A DNA stretch of 64,000 nt from Streptomyces marokkonensis (lineage in GTDB: Bacteria > Actinomycetota > Actinomycetes > Streptomycetales > Streptomycetaceae). Position 1 is the first letter of the stretch; each line of letters begins with the position of its first letter. Positions 42,894 to 51,330 of this stretch are shown in pieces. The stretch lies in the NCBI RefSeq assembly GCF_008312835.1, contig NZ_VSKS01000006.1:307020-371019 (forward strand), given 5' to 3'. The notes below the pieces were generated by a model that made no database searches, was not told the origin of the DNA, and worked only from the letters and a program-made list of their open reading frames with translations. The position numbers and the translations under genes are program-made.

Positions 42894-43940
42894 CTACGGG
42901 GGCGGTTCCGGCAGCTCGCGGTGGAGCACGACCTTGAGTGCACCGGTCTCCGGTCCGCGTGCGAAGACCGCGTAGGCGTCCTCCATGTGCTCGAGGGCGA
43001 ACCGGTGGGTGACGAGCGGGAAGACCGTGAGACGTCCGTAGGCCAGCAGGTCGAGCAGCCAGGGCGTCGAGGAGGTGTCGACCTGACCGGTGCTGATCGT
43101 CAGGTTCTTCCGCCACAGGTCCTCGAGGTGCAGGGTGGCCGGTTTGCCGTGCATGCCGACGTTGGCGATGCGTCCGCCCGCGCGCACCACGCGTGTGGCC
43201 AGGAGGAAGCTCTCCGGATCGCCCGCGGCCTCGATGACGACGTCGGCGCCCGCTCCCTCGGACATGTCGGCGACCATCGCTCCGGGCAGTTCGGCGGAGT
43301 CGGCGCCCATCCGGGCGGCGGCCGCCAGCCGGGACGGCGACAGGTCCACCGCGACGATCCGGCGGGGCGAGTAGAGACGGGAGATCACGACGGCGGCCAG
43401 CCCCACGGGACCCGCGCCCACCACGACGACGGTGTCCCCCGGCCCCACGTGACCGTTGCGCACCCCGACCTCGTACGCCGTGGGCAGGAGCTCGGCCAGC
43501 AGGACCGCGTCGTCGAGGGAGAGGTACGGGGGCCGCCGGTGCGTGGAGTGGTCGGCGAAGGGAACACGGACGAACTCGGCCTGCGTGCCGTTGATCATGT
43601 TGCCCAGAAGCCATCCGCCGCCGCCGCGGCACTGCCCGTACAGGGCGTCGCGGCACAACGGGCAGTGTCCGCAGGCCGACACGGACGACACGATCACCTG
43701 GTGTCCGGGACGCCGGGTGTTCACTCCGCGGCCGACTTCCACCACCTCGCCGACGGCCTCGTGGCCGAGGACCGTCCCCGGCTTCACGTCGGGGAGGTCG
43801 CCCCGCCGGATGTGCAGGTCGCTTCCGCAGACGGTGGTCGCGTCGACGCGCACGATCGCGTCGGTGTCGTCCTCGATCACGGGGTCGGGGACGGTGTCCC
43901 ATGAGGTCTGTGCAGGCCCGTGGTAGACGAGTCCTCGCAT
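42894..43940 (-). CDS. Zinc-dependent alcohol dehydrogenase, formaldehyde/threonine-dehydrogenase-like
   Basis: A 348-residue medium-chain dehydrogenase distinct from AdhP at 22958. Catalytic zinc ligands are C38 (VCGSDLH) and H60 with E61; structural cysteines C90, C93, C96 and C104; the nucleotide fold has VVVVGAGPVGLAAVV. The Gly-rich loop RGGGGWLLGNMINGTQAEF is typical of a subgroup annotated as zinc-binding dehydrogenase of unclear substrate. ATG 43940 has GGGAG. It faces the acs-pdh-acp operon and could handle aldehydes made during fermentation-like metabolism; this is inference. Confidence 0.9.
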   Translation of the reverse strand: MRGLVYHGPAQTSWDTVPDPVIEDDTDAIVRVDATTVCGSDLHIRRGDLPDVKPGTVLGHEAVGEVVEVGRGVNTRRPGHQVIVSSVSACGHCPLCRDALYGQCRGGGGWLLGNMINGTQAEFVRVPFADHSTHRRPPYLSLDDAVLLAELLPTAYEVGVRNGHVGPGDTVVVVGAGPVGLAAVVISRLYSPRRIVAVDLSPSRLAAAARMGADSAELPGAMVADMSEGAGADVVIEAAGDPESFLLATRVVRAGGRIANVGMHGKPATLHLEDLWRKNLTISTGQVDTSSTPWLLDLLAYGRLTVFPLVTHRFALEHMEDAYAVFARGPETGALKVVLHRELPEPPP

Positions 43941-44031
43941 GGTGACTCCCTCGGTCGCCGTCTCACCTCCACCGTCGCCCCCGGGGGCCTCGCGGGCAAC
44001 ACGGCGGAGTGCCACTGCCGCGCCTCCCGGA

Positions 44032-45624
44032 TCAGTCCGGCTCCATGTAGGGACGGCGGAAGACCGGGACCTGGCCGGTGCCCCAGGGGCGCAGGACCGC
44101 CAGCGCCTGCGCCACCGCGGATTCCAGGGGGCCGCCGGTGTCCACCGCGTGGGCCTCGGGCCACGGCGGCTCCTCGGCCGCCATGGCGGTGGCGACGGCG
44201 AGGCCGGCATCCGACGCCGACGCTCCGGGGGTGCGTGAGGTGAGGCGGGCCGCCGAGACGTCGCCGGGGACCTGGCAGTGCAGGGCCACCAGGTCGGCGC
44301 CGGCGCGTTCGGCCGTGCGCAGGGCCCCTTCGCGCTGTCGGGCGCCGGACCAGGTGGCGTCCAGGACGACGGATTCGCCCGACGCGAGCAGGGTGGACGC
44401 GCGGTCCAGCAGGGCGGCATAGGTCCTGGCGGTCCACTCCGGTGTGTACAGGCCCTCGCGGTAGCCGGCCGCCGCGGGCTGTTCCGCGGGGATGCCGGCC
44501 AGTTCCTTGCGGAGGCGGTCGCTGCTGAGCAGGGTGACGCCCAGACGGTCGGCCAGGGCACCGGCTAGCGTCGACTTCCCGCTGCCGGGCAGCCCGCCCA
44601 CCAGCGTCAGACCGACGGCCGAGGTGCGCAGGTGCCGCAGTGCCGCCGCGACCAGCCGCCGGGACGCCCCCTGCGCGCCCGCCGCTCCCTGACGTGACTG
44701 GATCAGGGAGACCTTGGCGCGGACGAACGCCCGGTAGGCCACGTAGTGGTGCCAGAGGGAAGGGGGCGCGGGGTCGCCCGAGTACTCGCTGTAGCGGGCG
44801 AGGAAGGAGGCCGCGGATTCCGGGACGCCGAGCTGCTCCAGGTCCATGGCGAGGAAGGCGGCGTCGTCGAGGCCGTCGACGAAGCGGAGGCGGTCGTCGA
44901 ACTCCAGGCAGTCCAGGATGCGGGGGCCGTCGTCGAGGCAGAAGACGTCCTCGGCGAGCAGATCGCCGTGGCCGTCGACGATCCGTCCCTCCCGGACCCG
45001 CGCGTCGAACAGACGTTCCCGACCGGTGAGATAGCGGCGTACCAGCCGCTCGGCCTCGTCGACGCCGTCGGGCAGGGGGACCTCGTCGGACAGCGCGCGG
45101 ACCTGGGCGAAGCTCGCTTCCCACCGGGAGGAGAGCGCGTCGCGGGTGCCTTGCGCGTCCACCTCCGGGCCGCGGCGCGCGTCGGCGTGGCGGGCGGCGA
45201 GCTGCCGGGCCACCGCCCGCAGGACGTCGTCGACGCCGGCTCCCTCCCGGACCAGCCGGGACAGGCGTCGGTCCGCCGGCATGCGGCGCATCACGACGAG
45301 GGGTTCGGCCGTGTCCGTGTGCGGCAGGTGGATCTCCCCCAGGCCCAGGTAGACGTCCTCGGCGAAACGGCGGTTGAGGGCCACCTCCTGGGCGCAGGCG
45401 GCCCGGCGGGCCGCCACCGTGGTGTAGTCCAGGAAGCGCAGGTCGACCGGTTTCTTGATCTTGTAGGCGTGATCGCCGAAGAGGAGCACGATCGCGGTGT
45501 GCGTCTCGTGCAGCTCCGCGCGCGCAAACGCCGCGCTGTCGGGGCCGGGGCCCGGACGGAGTACGGACGCGTCGGTCCGGTGCGCGGCCGGCGTCGCTTC
45601 CCCCGGGTCCCGCGGCTCAGTCAT
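44032..45624 (-). CDS. Fusion of APH-like kinase and P-loop ATPase (Rv2004c-like)
   Basis: A 530-residue two-domain protein. The first part (about 40-330) is a phosphotransferase-like fold: HAYKIKKPVDLRFLDYTT holds the ATP lysines and VDGHGDLLAEDV holds the catalytic aspartate (HGDL at 219-222). The second part begins with the P-loop GGLPGSGKST (343-352) and resembles gluconate or shikimate kinases. The same fusion is Rv2004c of Mycobacterium tuberculosis, a DosR-regulon gene of unknown substrate. Its ATG lies inside the end of the upstream usp gene (8-nt overlap), so the two are translated together. Confidence 0.88.
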   Translation of the reverse strand: MTEPRDPGEATPAAHRTDASVLRPGPGPDSAAFARAELHETHTAIVLLFGDHAYKIKKPVDLRFLDYTTVAARRAACAQEVALNRRFAEDVYLGLGEIHLPHTDTAEPLVVMRRMPADRRLSRLVREGAGVDDVLRAVARQLAARHADARRGPEVDAQGTRDALSSRWEASFAQVRALSDEVPLPDGVDEAERLVRRYLTGRERLFDARVREGRIVDGHGDLLAEDVFCLDDGPRILDCLEFDDRLRFVDGLDDAAFLAMDLEQLGVPESAASFLARYSEYSGDPAPPSLWHHYVAYRAFVRAKVSLIQSRQGAAGAQGASRRLVAAALRHLRTSAVGLTLVGGLPGSGKSTLAGALADRLGVTLLSSDRLRKELAGIPAEQPAAAGYREGLYTPEWTARTYAALLDRASTLLASGESVVLDATWSGARQREGALRTAERAGADLVALHCQVPGDVSAARLTSRTPGASASDAGLAVATAMAAEEPPWPEAHAVDTGGPLESAVAQALAVLRPWGTGQVPVFRRPYMEPD

Positions 45625-46489
45625 GGGGGACGACGGCGACGGGGCAGCGGGCGTGGTGGAGGGCGGCCTGGGCGACGGGGCCCAGACGCGGTGCCGGAAG
45701 GCGGTGCCTGCGCCGGCCGACGACCAGCACCCCGGCACTGTCGGCGGCCCGCAGAACCGCCCTGGCGGGGCTTTCCAGTCCGATGGTGTCGGCCACCTCG
45801 ACCCCGGGGTGCTTCACGCGCCAGGGGTGAAGGACCTGGTCCAGCTGCTTCCTGGCGTCCTGCGCGATGCCGTCGGCGACGTCGTGGTCGACCCCCCAGG
45901 GGACGTAGGCGTGCACGGGCAGGCCATGTCCGTGGACGGCCCGCACCGGCACGTTCCGCGCCGCGGCGGCGGCGAAGGCGAAGTCGAGCAGGTCGTCGCA
46001 GGGGCCGTGCAGCTTCAGCGCGACCACGACGTCGTTCGCCCGCTCGGGTACGGCAGGCGGCGCCTGGGCACGGGTTCCGGCACGGACCAGGACCACCGGC
46101 CGCTCCGAGCGCGCCGCGACGGACATGCCGATGTCGCCGAGGAAGTAGCTCTCGACGAGCTCCAGTCCTCGCGAACCGAGCACGGTCATGGCGGACTCCG
46201 ACGCCGCGTGCAGCAGCGCGTCCTGGGCCTCGTCGGCGACCAGGCCGACGACGACGGTCAGACCGGGATGGCGCTTTCGGAGTTCCGCCTCGGCGTTGTG
46301 CACCAGCCGCCTCGCCCAGTAGTTCTGGTCGACCTCGGAGGTCACCCGGGTGGGTTCCGGCGCGAGCATGGGCCACGCGTGCAGCAGGCGCAGGGTGAAC
46401 CCGCGGTACTCGGCCTCGTCCGCGGCCCAGCGGGCGGCCGCGAGACTCTCCGGTGAGCCGTCGAGGCCGACGGTGATCACTGGTTCCAT
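45617..46489 (-). CDS. Universal stress protein coupled to the Rv2004c-like gene
   Basis: A 290-residue tandem UspA protein, most divergent of the eight. Domain 1 has GSRGLELVESYFLGDIGMSVAA instead of the Gly-rich loop, and domain 2 ends GRRRHRLPAPRLGPVAQAALHH, so neither site has the full G-x2-G-x9-G-S/T pattern. The N-terminus is standard (VITVGLDGSPESLAAARWAADE) and similar to the protein at 24014-24919. ATG 46489 follows GGAGGCGG. A mycobacterial parallel is the neighbourhood of Rv2004c and Rv2005c (Usp). Confidence 0.9.
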   Translation of the reverse strand: MEPVITVGLDGSPESLAAARWAADEAEYRGFTLRLLHAWPMLAPEPTRVTSEVDQNYWARRLVHNAEAELRKRHPGLTVVVGLVADEAQDALLHAASESAMTVLGSRGLELVESYFLGDIGMSVAARSERPVVLVRAGTRAQAPPAVPERANDVVVALKLHGPCDDLLDFAFAAAAARNVPVRAVHGHGLPVHAYVPWGVDHDVADGIAQDARKQLDQVLHPWRVKHPGVEVADTIGLESPARAVLRAADSAGVLVVGRRRHRLPAPRLGPVAQAALHHARCPVAVVPHD

Positions 46490-46652
46490 GGCGTCCGCCT
46501 CCGTCTCGTAAGAAACTGGACAGGGCGTCGGCAGACCGCGCGGTGCCGCCGCTCATTCGAGAGTTACCGCAAACCCCTCCGCGGCGCACCCGGACCCGGC
46601 GCGGGCCTCGGAGGGGGCGAGTCCCGGAACCGAGGCCCGGTGGACCACCGCC

Positions 46653-46668
46653 GGGGACCTTCGGCCCC
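46653..46668. promoter_or_regulatory. Strong DosR/OsdR-like box upstream of the Rv1733c-like gene
   Basis: GGGGACCTTCGGCCCC differs from the mycobacterial box GGGACTTTCGGCCC at one core position and has an extra G and C outside. It lies 72 nt upstream of the start at 46740, within a 250-bp divergent gap that has no other recognisable element. It is the best match in the window. Confidence 0.6.
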
Positions 46669-46739
46669 GTGACCGGAGCCCGGCCGCCGTTCGACGGTGG
46701 TAGGCGAAGCGACCGGCGCACCGTGCTGGAGGCCCGGCG

Positions 46740-47345
46740 ATGAGTACCCGAAGTTCACCGTACGCGTCCGGTCCGCGGCCGCCCCGCGGGGACGAGGAGC
46801 CACGGGTCCGGAACCCCCTGATCCGTACGTCGGACCGGGTCGAGTCCTGGGTGCGTCGCGCGCTGATGGTCGTCCTCGTCGTCGGACTGCCGTCGGCGGG
46901 ACTCCTCGCGGGCAGGGCGGCGCATGAGTCGTCGTCGCACACGGTGCGGGTGCAGTCGGCCGAGCGGCAGCAGGTCGGTGCCCGGGTGCTGTCGGTCGCC
47001 GAGGGCGTCGGCCGGACGGTGAAGGAGCAGGCGCGGGTCCGCTGGACCGACGGCGGCGGAGCGGTCCGGACGGCGACCGCCCTCCTGGCACCGGACACGG
47101 CCGAGGGCGCCACGGTGCGCATCTGGGTGGACCGGGACGGCACCGTCACCCGCGCGCCCCTGACGGAGCGCCAGGCCGTGACCAACGGCTGGTTCGCCGG
47201 AGGCATCACTGTGATCAGCGGGGCGGCCGGGGTCTTCATGGCGCGGGCCGGAACGCGTCTCGTGCTGGACCGGAGGCGGTACGCGCGGTGGGACGCCGAG
47301 TGGGACCTGGTCGAACCCCTGTGGACCGACCGGTTCCGCCGGTGA
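46740..47345 (+). CDS. Rv1733c-family two-helix membrane protein
   Basis: A 201-residue protein with a charged N-terminus, one membrane helix (about 40-58, ALMVVLVVGLPSAGLLAG), an extracytoplasmic middle (about 60-150: VRVQSAERQQVGARVLSV, then VRWTDGGGAVRTATALL), a second helix (about 153-170) and the ending EWDLVEPLWTDRFRR. This layout and ending match the Rv1733c family, a DosR-regulon membrane antigen in M. tuberculosis whose function is unknown. ATG 46740 has GGAGG. It leads a run with pncB, DUF1876 and hsp20 genes. Confidence 0.85.
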   Translation: MSTRSSPYASGPRPPRGDEEPRVRNPLIRTSDRVESWVRRALMVVLVVGLPSAGLLAGRAAHESSSHTVRVQSAERQQVGARVLSVAEGVGRTVKEQARVRWTDGGGAVRTATALLAPDTAEGATVRIWVDRDGTVTRAPLTERQAVTNGWFAGGITVISGAAGVFMARAGTRLVLDRRRYARWDAEWDLVEPLWTDRFRR

Positions 47346-47382
47346 CGCCCGCGAGCGGAACGGAATGGAGGAGGTGGCGCCG

Positions 47383-48774
47383 ATGTCCGAGGCGACGACC
47401 ACCGATCTGTACGAAGTGACGATGGCGATGTCCTACCTGCGGGAGGGGATGACCGGTCCGGCGACCTTCAGCCTGTTCGTCCGCGATCTGCCGCCGGAAC
47501 GGGGCTTCCTCGTCGCGGCGGGGCTGGAGTCGGCCCTGGAGTACCTGTCCGACCTGCGTGTCGGCCCGGAGGACGTCGCCGCCTTCGCCGCCGCTCTCCA
47601 CCGCCCGCCGCGGGATCTGGAGCCCCTGCTCGGACTGCGGTTCACCGGCAGCGTGCGGGCGGTCCCGGAGGGACGGATCGTCCTGGCGGGTGAGCCGCTG
47701 CTGGAGGTGACGGCTCCGCTCCCGGAGGCGCAGCTGGTGGAGACGTACGTGCTCAACCGGCTCAGCCATCAGACGGCGGTCGCCTCCAAGGCCGCGCGAT
47801 GCGTGATCGCCGCGGCCGGGCACCCGGTCGTGGACTTCTCCCTGCGACGGACCCACGGTCCGCAGGCCGGCTTCCAGGCCGCCCGGCTCGGCGCGATGAC
47901 CGGTTTCGCGGGGACCAGCAACGTCGCCGCGGCCACGGCCCTGGGCATCCCCGCCGTCGGCACGATGGCCCATTCGTACGTGGAGGCCTTCGAGGACGAG
48001 GAGGAGGCGTTCCGCGCCTTCGCCCGGACCCACCCCGGCCCGGTGACCTTCCTGGTGGACACCTACGACACCGAGGGCGGCGTGCGCGTCGCGGCCCGGG
48101 TGCTGCGCGACCTGGACCGCGGACCGGGCTGCGCCGTACGCCTGGACAGCGGCGACCTGGGAGCCCTGGCCGTGCGGGCCAGGGCCGTCCTCGACGAGGC
48201 GGGCCCGCCCGGCGTACGGATCACCGTCAGCGGCGGTCTCGACGAGTACGGAGTGGACGGCCTGGTCCGCTCCGGAGCCCCGATCGACGTCTACGCGGTC
48301 GGCACACGCGTCGGGGTGTCGGCCGACGCGCCATATCTGGACTCGGCCTACAAACTGGTGGAGTACGACGGTCGGCCGGTCATGAAGCTGTCGGCGGCGA
48401 AAGTGACGGCGCCCGGACGGAAGCAGGTGTTCCGTCGGCCCGGCGGTGCCGACGTGATCGGTCTCGCCGACGAGCGGCCGCCGCACGACGGCGCGCCTCT
48501 GCTGGAGACGGTGATGCGGCACGGACAGCGCACCGGTGACCCGCCCTCCCTCAACGAGTGCCGGAAGAGGTTCGCCGCGGACCTGGCCGCGCTGCCGCCG
48601 TCCGCCCGCCGGATCGCGTCCCCGGTGCCTCCCCGTCCGACGCCCTCCGAGCGGCTGGGCGCGCTCACCGACCGGGTCCGGCGCCGTATCGCGGAGCGTA
48701 CGAGCGCACCGGCCGCACGGCACGGGGCGCGCGAACGGACGGCGTCCGGGCAGTGGAAGTCCGTCCCGAGCTGA
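47383..48774 (+). CDS. pncB: Nicotinate phosphoribosyltransferase
   Basis: A 463-residue enzyme that joins nicotinate to PRPP for NAD salvage. It begins with TTDLYEVTMAMSYL, has the conserved SLRRTHGPQAGFQAAR with the active-site histidine, GTMAHSYVEAF, LDSGDLGALA and VSGGLDEYGVDGL. An ATG at 47365 is open, but a GGAGGAGG site sits just before ATG 47383. The last 50 residues are an Arg-rich tail. In M. tuberculosis the second copy, pncB2 (Rv0573c), belongs to the DosR regulon, so this is probably a stress copy that keeps NAD up during dormancy. Confidence 0.92.
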   Translation: MSEATTTDLYEVTMAMSYLREGMTGPATFSLFVRDLPPERGFLVAAGLESALEYLSDLRVGPEDVAAFAAALHRPPRDLEPLLGLRFTGSVRAVPEGRIVLAGEPLLEVTAPLPEAQLVETYVLNRLSHQTAVASKAARCVIAAAGHPVVDFSLRRTHGPQAGFQAARLGAMTGFAGTSNVAAATALGIPAVGTMAHSYVEAFEDEEEAFRAFARTHPGPVTFLVDTYDTEGGVRVAARVLRDLDRGPGCAVRLDSGDLGALAVRARAVLDEAGPPGVRITVSGGLDEYGVDGLVRSGAPIDVYAVGTRVGVSADAPYLDSAYKLVEYDGRPVMKLSAAKVTAPGRKQVFRRPGGADVIGLADERPPHDGAPLLETVMRHGQRTGDPPSLNECRKRFAADLAALPPSARRIASPVPPRPTPSERLGALTDRVRRRIAERTSAPAARHGARERTASGQWKSVPS

Positions 48775-48786
48775 GGAGGAGCGCAG

Positions 48787-49071
48787 ATGTCGCACACCCT
48801 GGAGTGGAAGACCCGCCTCTACCTCTTCGAGGAGGAGGGAACGACGAAGGCCCGCGCGGTGGTCGACACCGGAACCACGGTGCTCACCGGGCGAGGCACC
48901 GCACGCCGGAATCCGGCCGACCCCGAGGTGCCGGAGATCGGCGACGAACTGGCCGCGGGCAGGGCCCTGCAGGACGTGGGCCGGCAACTGATGGACATCG
49001 CCGAGCGCGACGTCAGGGGCACGGGCGCGACGCGACCGGATCCCCGTCCGGCCGTCGGGTGGTCCACCTGA
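48787..49071 (+). CDS. DUF1876 protein (Rv1738-like, hibernation-factor fold)
   Basis: A 94-residue protein with the segment GRGTARRNPADPEVPEIGD followed by ELAAGRALQDVGRQLM, which aligns closely with M. tuberculosis Rv1738 as I recall it (ARLNPADRNVPEIGDELSV). Rv1738 is a strongly hypoxia-induced DosR gene with structural likeness to ribosome hibernation factors. A role in quieting translation during dormancy is therefore possible, not shown. ATG 48787 follows GAGGAG and lies 12 nt after pncB. Confidence 0.88.
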   Translation: MSHTLEWKTRLYLFEEEGTTKARAVVDTGTTVLTGRGTARRNPADPEVPEIGDELAAGRALQDVGRQLMDIAERDVRGTGATRPDPRPAVGWST

Positions 49072-49187
49072 CCCCGGCCGGGAACTCGGGGCGGCGGACA
49101 CCCGTCAGGGGCCCGTGCTCTCCGGGCGGCGGATCCGTCCTCGCGGCCGGATGCGCTGTGGATCAGAGAACCGAGGAGGAATGACCG

Positions 49188-49661
49188 ATGACGCTTCCAG
49201 CGCACCGCGGCAGGGGCCCGGTCTCCGGATGGGACCCCTTCCGGGAGCTCCAGGACCTGCGCACCCGCATGGACCAGCTCATGCACTCCACCTTCCCCTT
49301 CTCCGGAAAGGGCTATCCCGGGGCCGGGGCCGGGGCCGAGGCATGGGCGCCCCTGGCCGACGTCGAGGACACCGAGGACGCCTACCTGATGGAGCTGGAG
49401 CTCCCCGGAGTCGACAAGGACCAGGTCACCGTGGAGGTCGGGGACGGCGAGCTCGACATCCACGGCGAGATCAAGGAGAAGGAACGCACCGGCGTGCTCC
49501 GCAGGCAGGCCCGGCACGTCGGGCAGTTCGACTACCGCACGAGTCTGCCTCCCAACGCCGACACCGAGCACATCACCGCGGAGTTGACCAACGGGGTCCT
49601 CACGGTGCGCGTCCCCAAGACCCACAAGGCCGAGGCGCACCGCATCGAAATCACCGGCTGA
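49188..49661 (+). CDS. Hsp20 / alpha-crystallin small heat-shock protein
   Basis: A 157-residue Hsp20. N-terminal WDPFRELQDLRTRMDQLM, alpha-crystallin domain about 50-150 with ADVEDTEDAYLMELELPGV, and the C-terminal strand NGVLTVRVPKTHKAE with the final IEI motif used for oligomer contact. It would hold unfolding proteins in the cytoplasm. It parallels HspX/Acr, the classic DosR-regulon chaperone, though many Streptomyces carry other Hsp20 copies. ATG 49188 follows GAGGAGGA; 116 nt separate it from the DUF1876 gene, enough for its own promoter. Confidence 0.92.
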   Translation: MTLPAHRGRGPVSGWDPFRELQDLRTRMDQLMHSTFPFSGKGYPGAGAGAEAWAPLADVEDTEDAYLMELELPGVDKDQVTVEVGDGELDIHGEIKEKERTGVLRRQARHVGQFDYRTSLPPNADTEHITAELTNGVLTVRVPKTHKAEAHRIEITG

Positions 49662-49758
49662 GAGAGGCGGGGCCCGGCCGGCGCGCCCGCGACGGCCGGG
49701 CACGCCCGGTCAGGGGGGCAGTTGCACACATGGGTACCTCGAGGAAAGGGCGGCGACC

Positions 49759-50634
49759 ATGCGAGCTCACCTGGGCGATCAGATCGTCATCGAGAGTCCG
49801 GCGACCGGCGGCACGAGGCGCGACGGCGAGATCGTCGGCCTGCACCACGAGGACGGAACGCCCCCTTACGACGTCCGCTGGTCGGACACGGACGGCGTCA
49901 CGCTCGTCTTCCCCGGCCCCGACGCCCACATCGAGCACCTCGGACACGAGGCCGACGCCGGTGCCGGCGCGCCGCCGCCCGCCGGCCCGCCCAACCCCGG
50001 CGACATCGGACGGCGGATCGCCACCGAGCGCGAACGGCAGGGCCTGACCCGCGAGGAGACGGCCCGCCGCGCGCGGATGGCGCCGGCCTATCTCGCCTAC
50101 CTCGAGGAACGCCCGGGCGACCCCAGTCTGGCCACCCTCATCAGGCTGGCCGCGGCGCTGAACACCAGCGTCCAGGAACTGCGCGGCGGGGGCGCCGACC
50201 TGCCGCCCGGCCAGGGCATGGCGCTGCTGCGCCCACAGCTCCACGACCTCACGCCTCAGGAGTGCCGGACCCTGCTCTCCACCCACGGGGTCGGACGCAT
50301 CGCGGTCACGACGCCCGAAGGCCCCACGGTGGTACCGGTCAACTACGACGTCGTCGACGACGCCATCGCCTACCGGACCGCTCCCGGCTCCGTCCCCGCG
50401 GCCGCCGTGGGCCTGGAGACCGCCTTCGAGGTCGATCACTTCGACGAGGCCGGAAGCCAGGGCTGGAGCGTCCTCGCCGTCGGCCCGGCGCAGGCGGTCA
50501 CCGACCCCGACGACGTACGGCGCCTGACCGAACAGGCGCACAGCACGCCGTGGGCGGGGGGCGGGCGCGAGATGTGGGTGTCGATCCGCCCCGCACGGCT
50601 GACGGGACGCCGCATCACGTCCGTCGGCCAGTGA
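49759..50634 (+). CDS. DUF1918 - HTH - PNPOx-like fusion regulator
   Basis: A 291-residue protein in three parts: a small beta-barrel DUF1918 domain (1-60: MRAHLGDQIVIESPATGGTR), an XRE-type helix-turn-helix (about 75-135: RIATERERQGLTREETARRA), and a split-barrel pyridoxamine-phosphate-oxidase-like flavin domain (about 150-290: LSTHGVGRIAVTT, VVPVNYDVVDDAIAYRT). It may be a flavin- or redox-sensing transcription factor; no target is evident. ATG 49759 follows GAGGAAAGG. It closes the plus-strand run and is convergent with the TrkA genes. Confidence 0.85.
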   Translation: MRAHLGDQIVIESPATGGTRRDGEIVGLHHEDGTPPYDVRWSDTDGVTLVFPGPDAHIEHLGHEADAGAGAPPPAGPPNPGDIGRRIATERERQGLTREETARRARMAPAYLAYLEERPGDPSLATLIRLAAALNTSVQELRGGGADLPPGQGMALLRPQLHDLTPQECRTLLSTHGVGRIAVTTPEGPTVVPVNYDVVDDAIAYRTAPGSVPAAAVGLETAFEVDHFDEAGSQGWSVLAVGPAQAVTDPDDVRRLTEQAHSTPWAGGGREMWVSIRPARLTGRRITSVGQ

Positions 50635-50673
50635 GCGGTGCCGGGACGTCCACCCCGGCCGGTGGGTGTCCGC

Positions 50674-51330
50674 CTACTGGAAGGCCGCGTGGATCTCCTG
50701 TTCGGTCGCGGCGTGGGAGACGACGAGGAGTTCGTCGCCGGGACGGAGCCGCATCCCGGGCGCGGGGACGGTGGGCCGGCCGTCGCGGACGACGGTGGCG
50801 ATGACGGTGCCCTCCGGGAGCGCGATCTCGGCGAGGGTGCGGCCCACGGCGCGGGACCGCGCCGAGATCGCGGTCTCGATGACGTCGACACCCGCTTTGC
50901 TCAGCCGCAGCAGCGCGACGGTGTCGGTGGCGCCGGTCGCCTCCTCGATCAGGGAGATCAGGGGCGTGGCGGCGGGGACCGCGGTGTCCACTCCCCAGTT
51001 CCGGTCGAACAGCCAGGCGTTCTCCGCGTCGTTGACGCGGGCCGCGACGCGCGGCACCGCGAACCGGCGCTTGGCGAGAAGACTGATGACGAGGTTGTCC
51101 TCGTCGCTGCCGGTGGTGACGATGACGAGGTCGGCGGTGAGGACACCGGCGCGTTCCAGGACGGCGGGTTCGCAGGCGTCCCCGGCCAGGAGGCGCACGG
51201 ACAGCCGGCCCTCCAGTTCGGTGACGCGGCCGTCGTCGATGTCGACCAGGGTGACGTCGTTGCGGGCGGCGGCGAGCACCTGCGCGATCTGCGCGCCCAG
51301 GCGCCCGGCACCGGCGATGAGAACCTTCAC
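50674..51330 (-). CDS. TrkA-type NAD-binding/RCK_C protein, second of pair
   Basis: A 218-residue protein with a Rossmann RCK_N domain (KVLIAGAGRLGAQIAQVLAA, then VTLVDIDDGRVTELE) and an RCK_C domain (about 135-215: VIETAISARSRAVGRTLAEI, then MRLRPGDELLVVSH). TrkA-like proteins gate potassium transporters in response to NAD(H) or nucleotides. No TrkH/KtrB membrane subunit is nearby. The GTG start at 51330 overlaps the stop of the other TrkA gene by 4 nt, so the two are probably made in equal amounts and may dimerise. Confidence 0.9.
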   Translation of the reverse strand: MKVLIAGAGRLGAQIAQVLAAARNDVTLVDIDDGRVTELEGRLSVRLLAGDACEPAVLERAGVLTADLVIVTTGSDEDNLVISLLAKRRFAVPRVAARVNDAENAWLFDRNWGVDTAVPAATPLISLIEEATGATDTVALLRLSKAGVDVIETAISARSRAVGRTLAEIALPEGTVIATVVRDGRPTVPAPGMRLRPGDELLVVSHAATEQEIHAAFQ

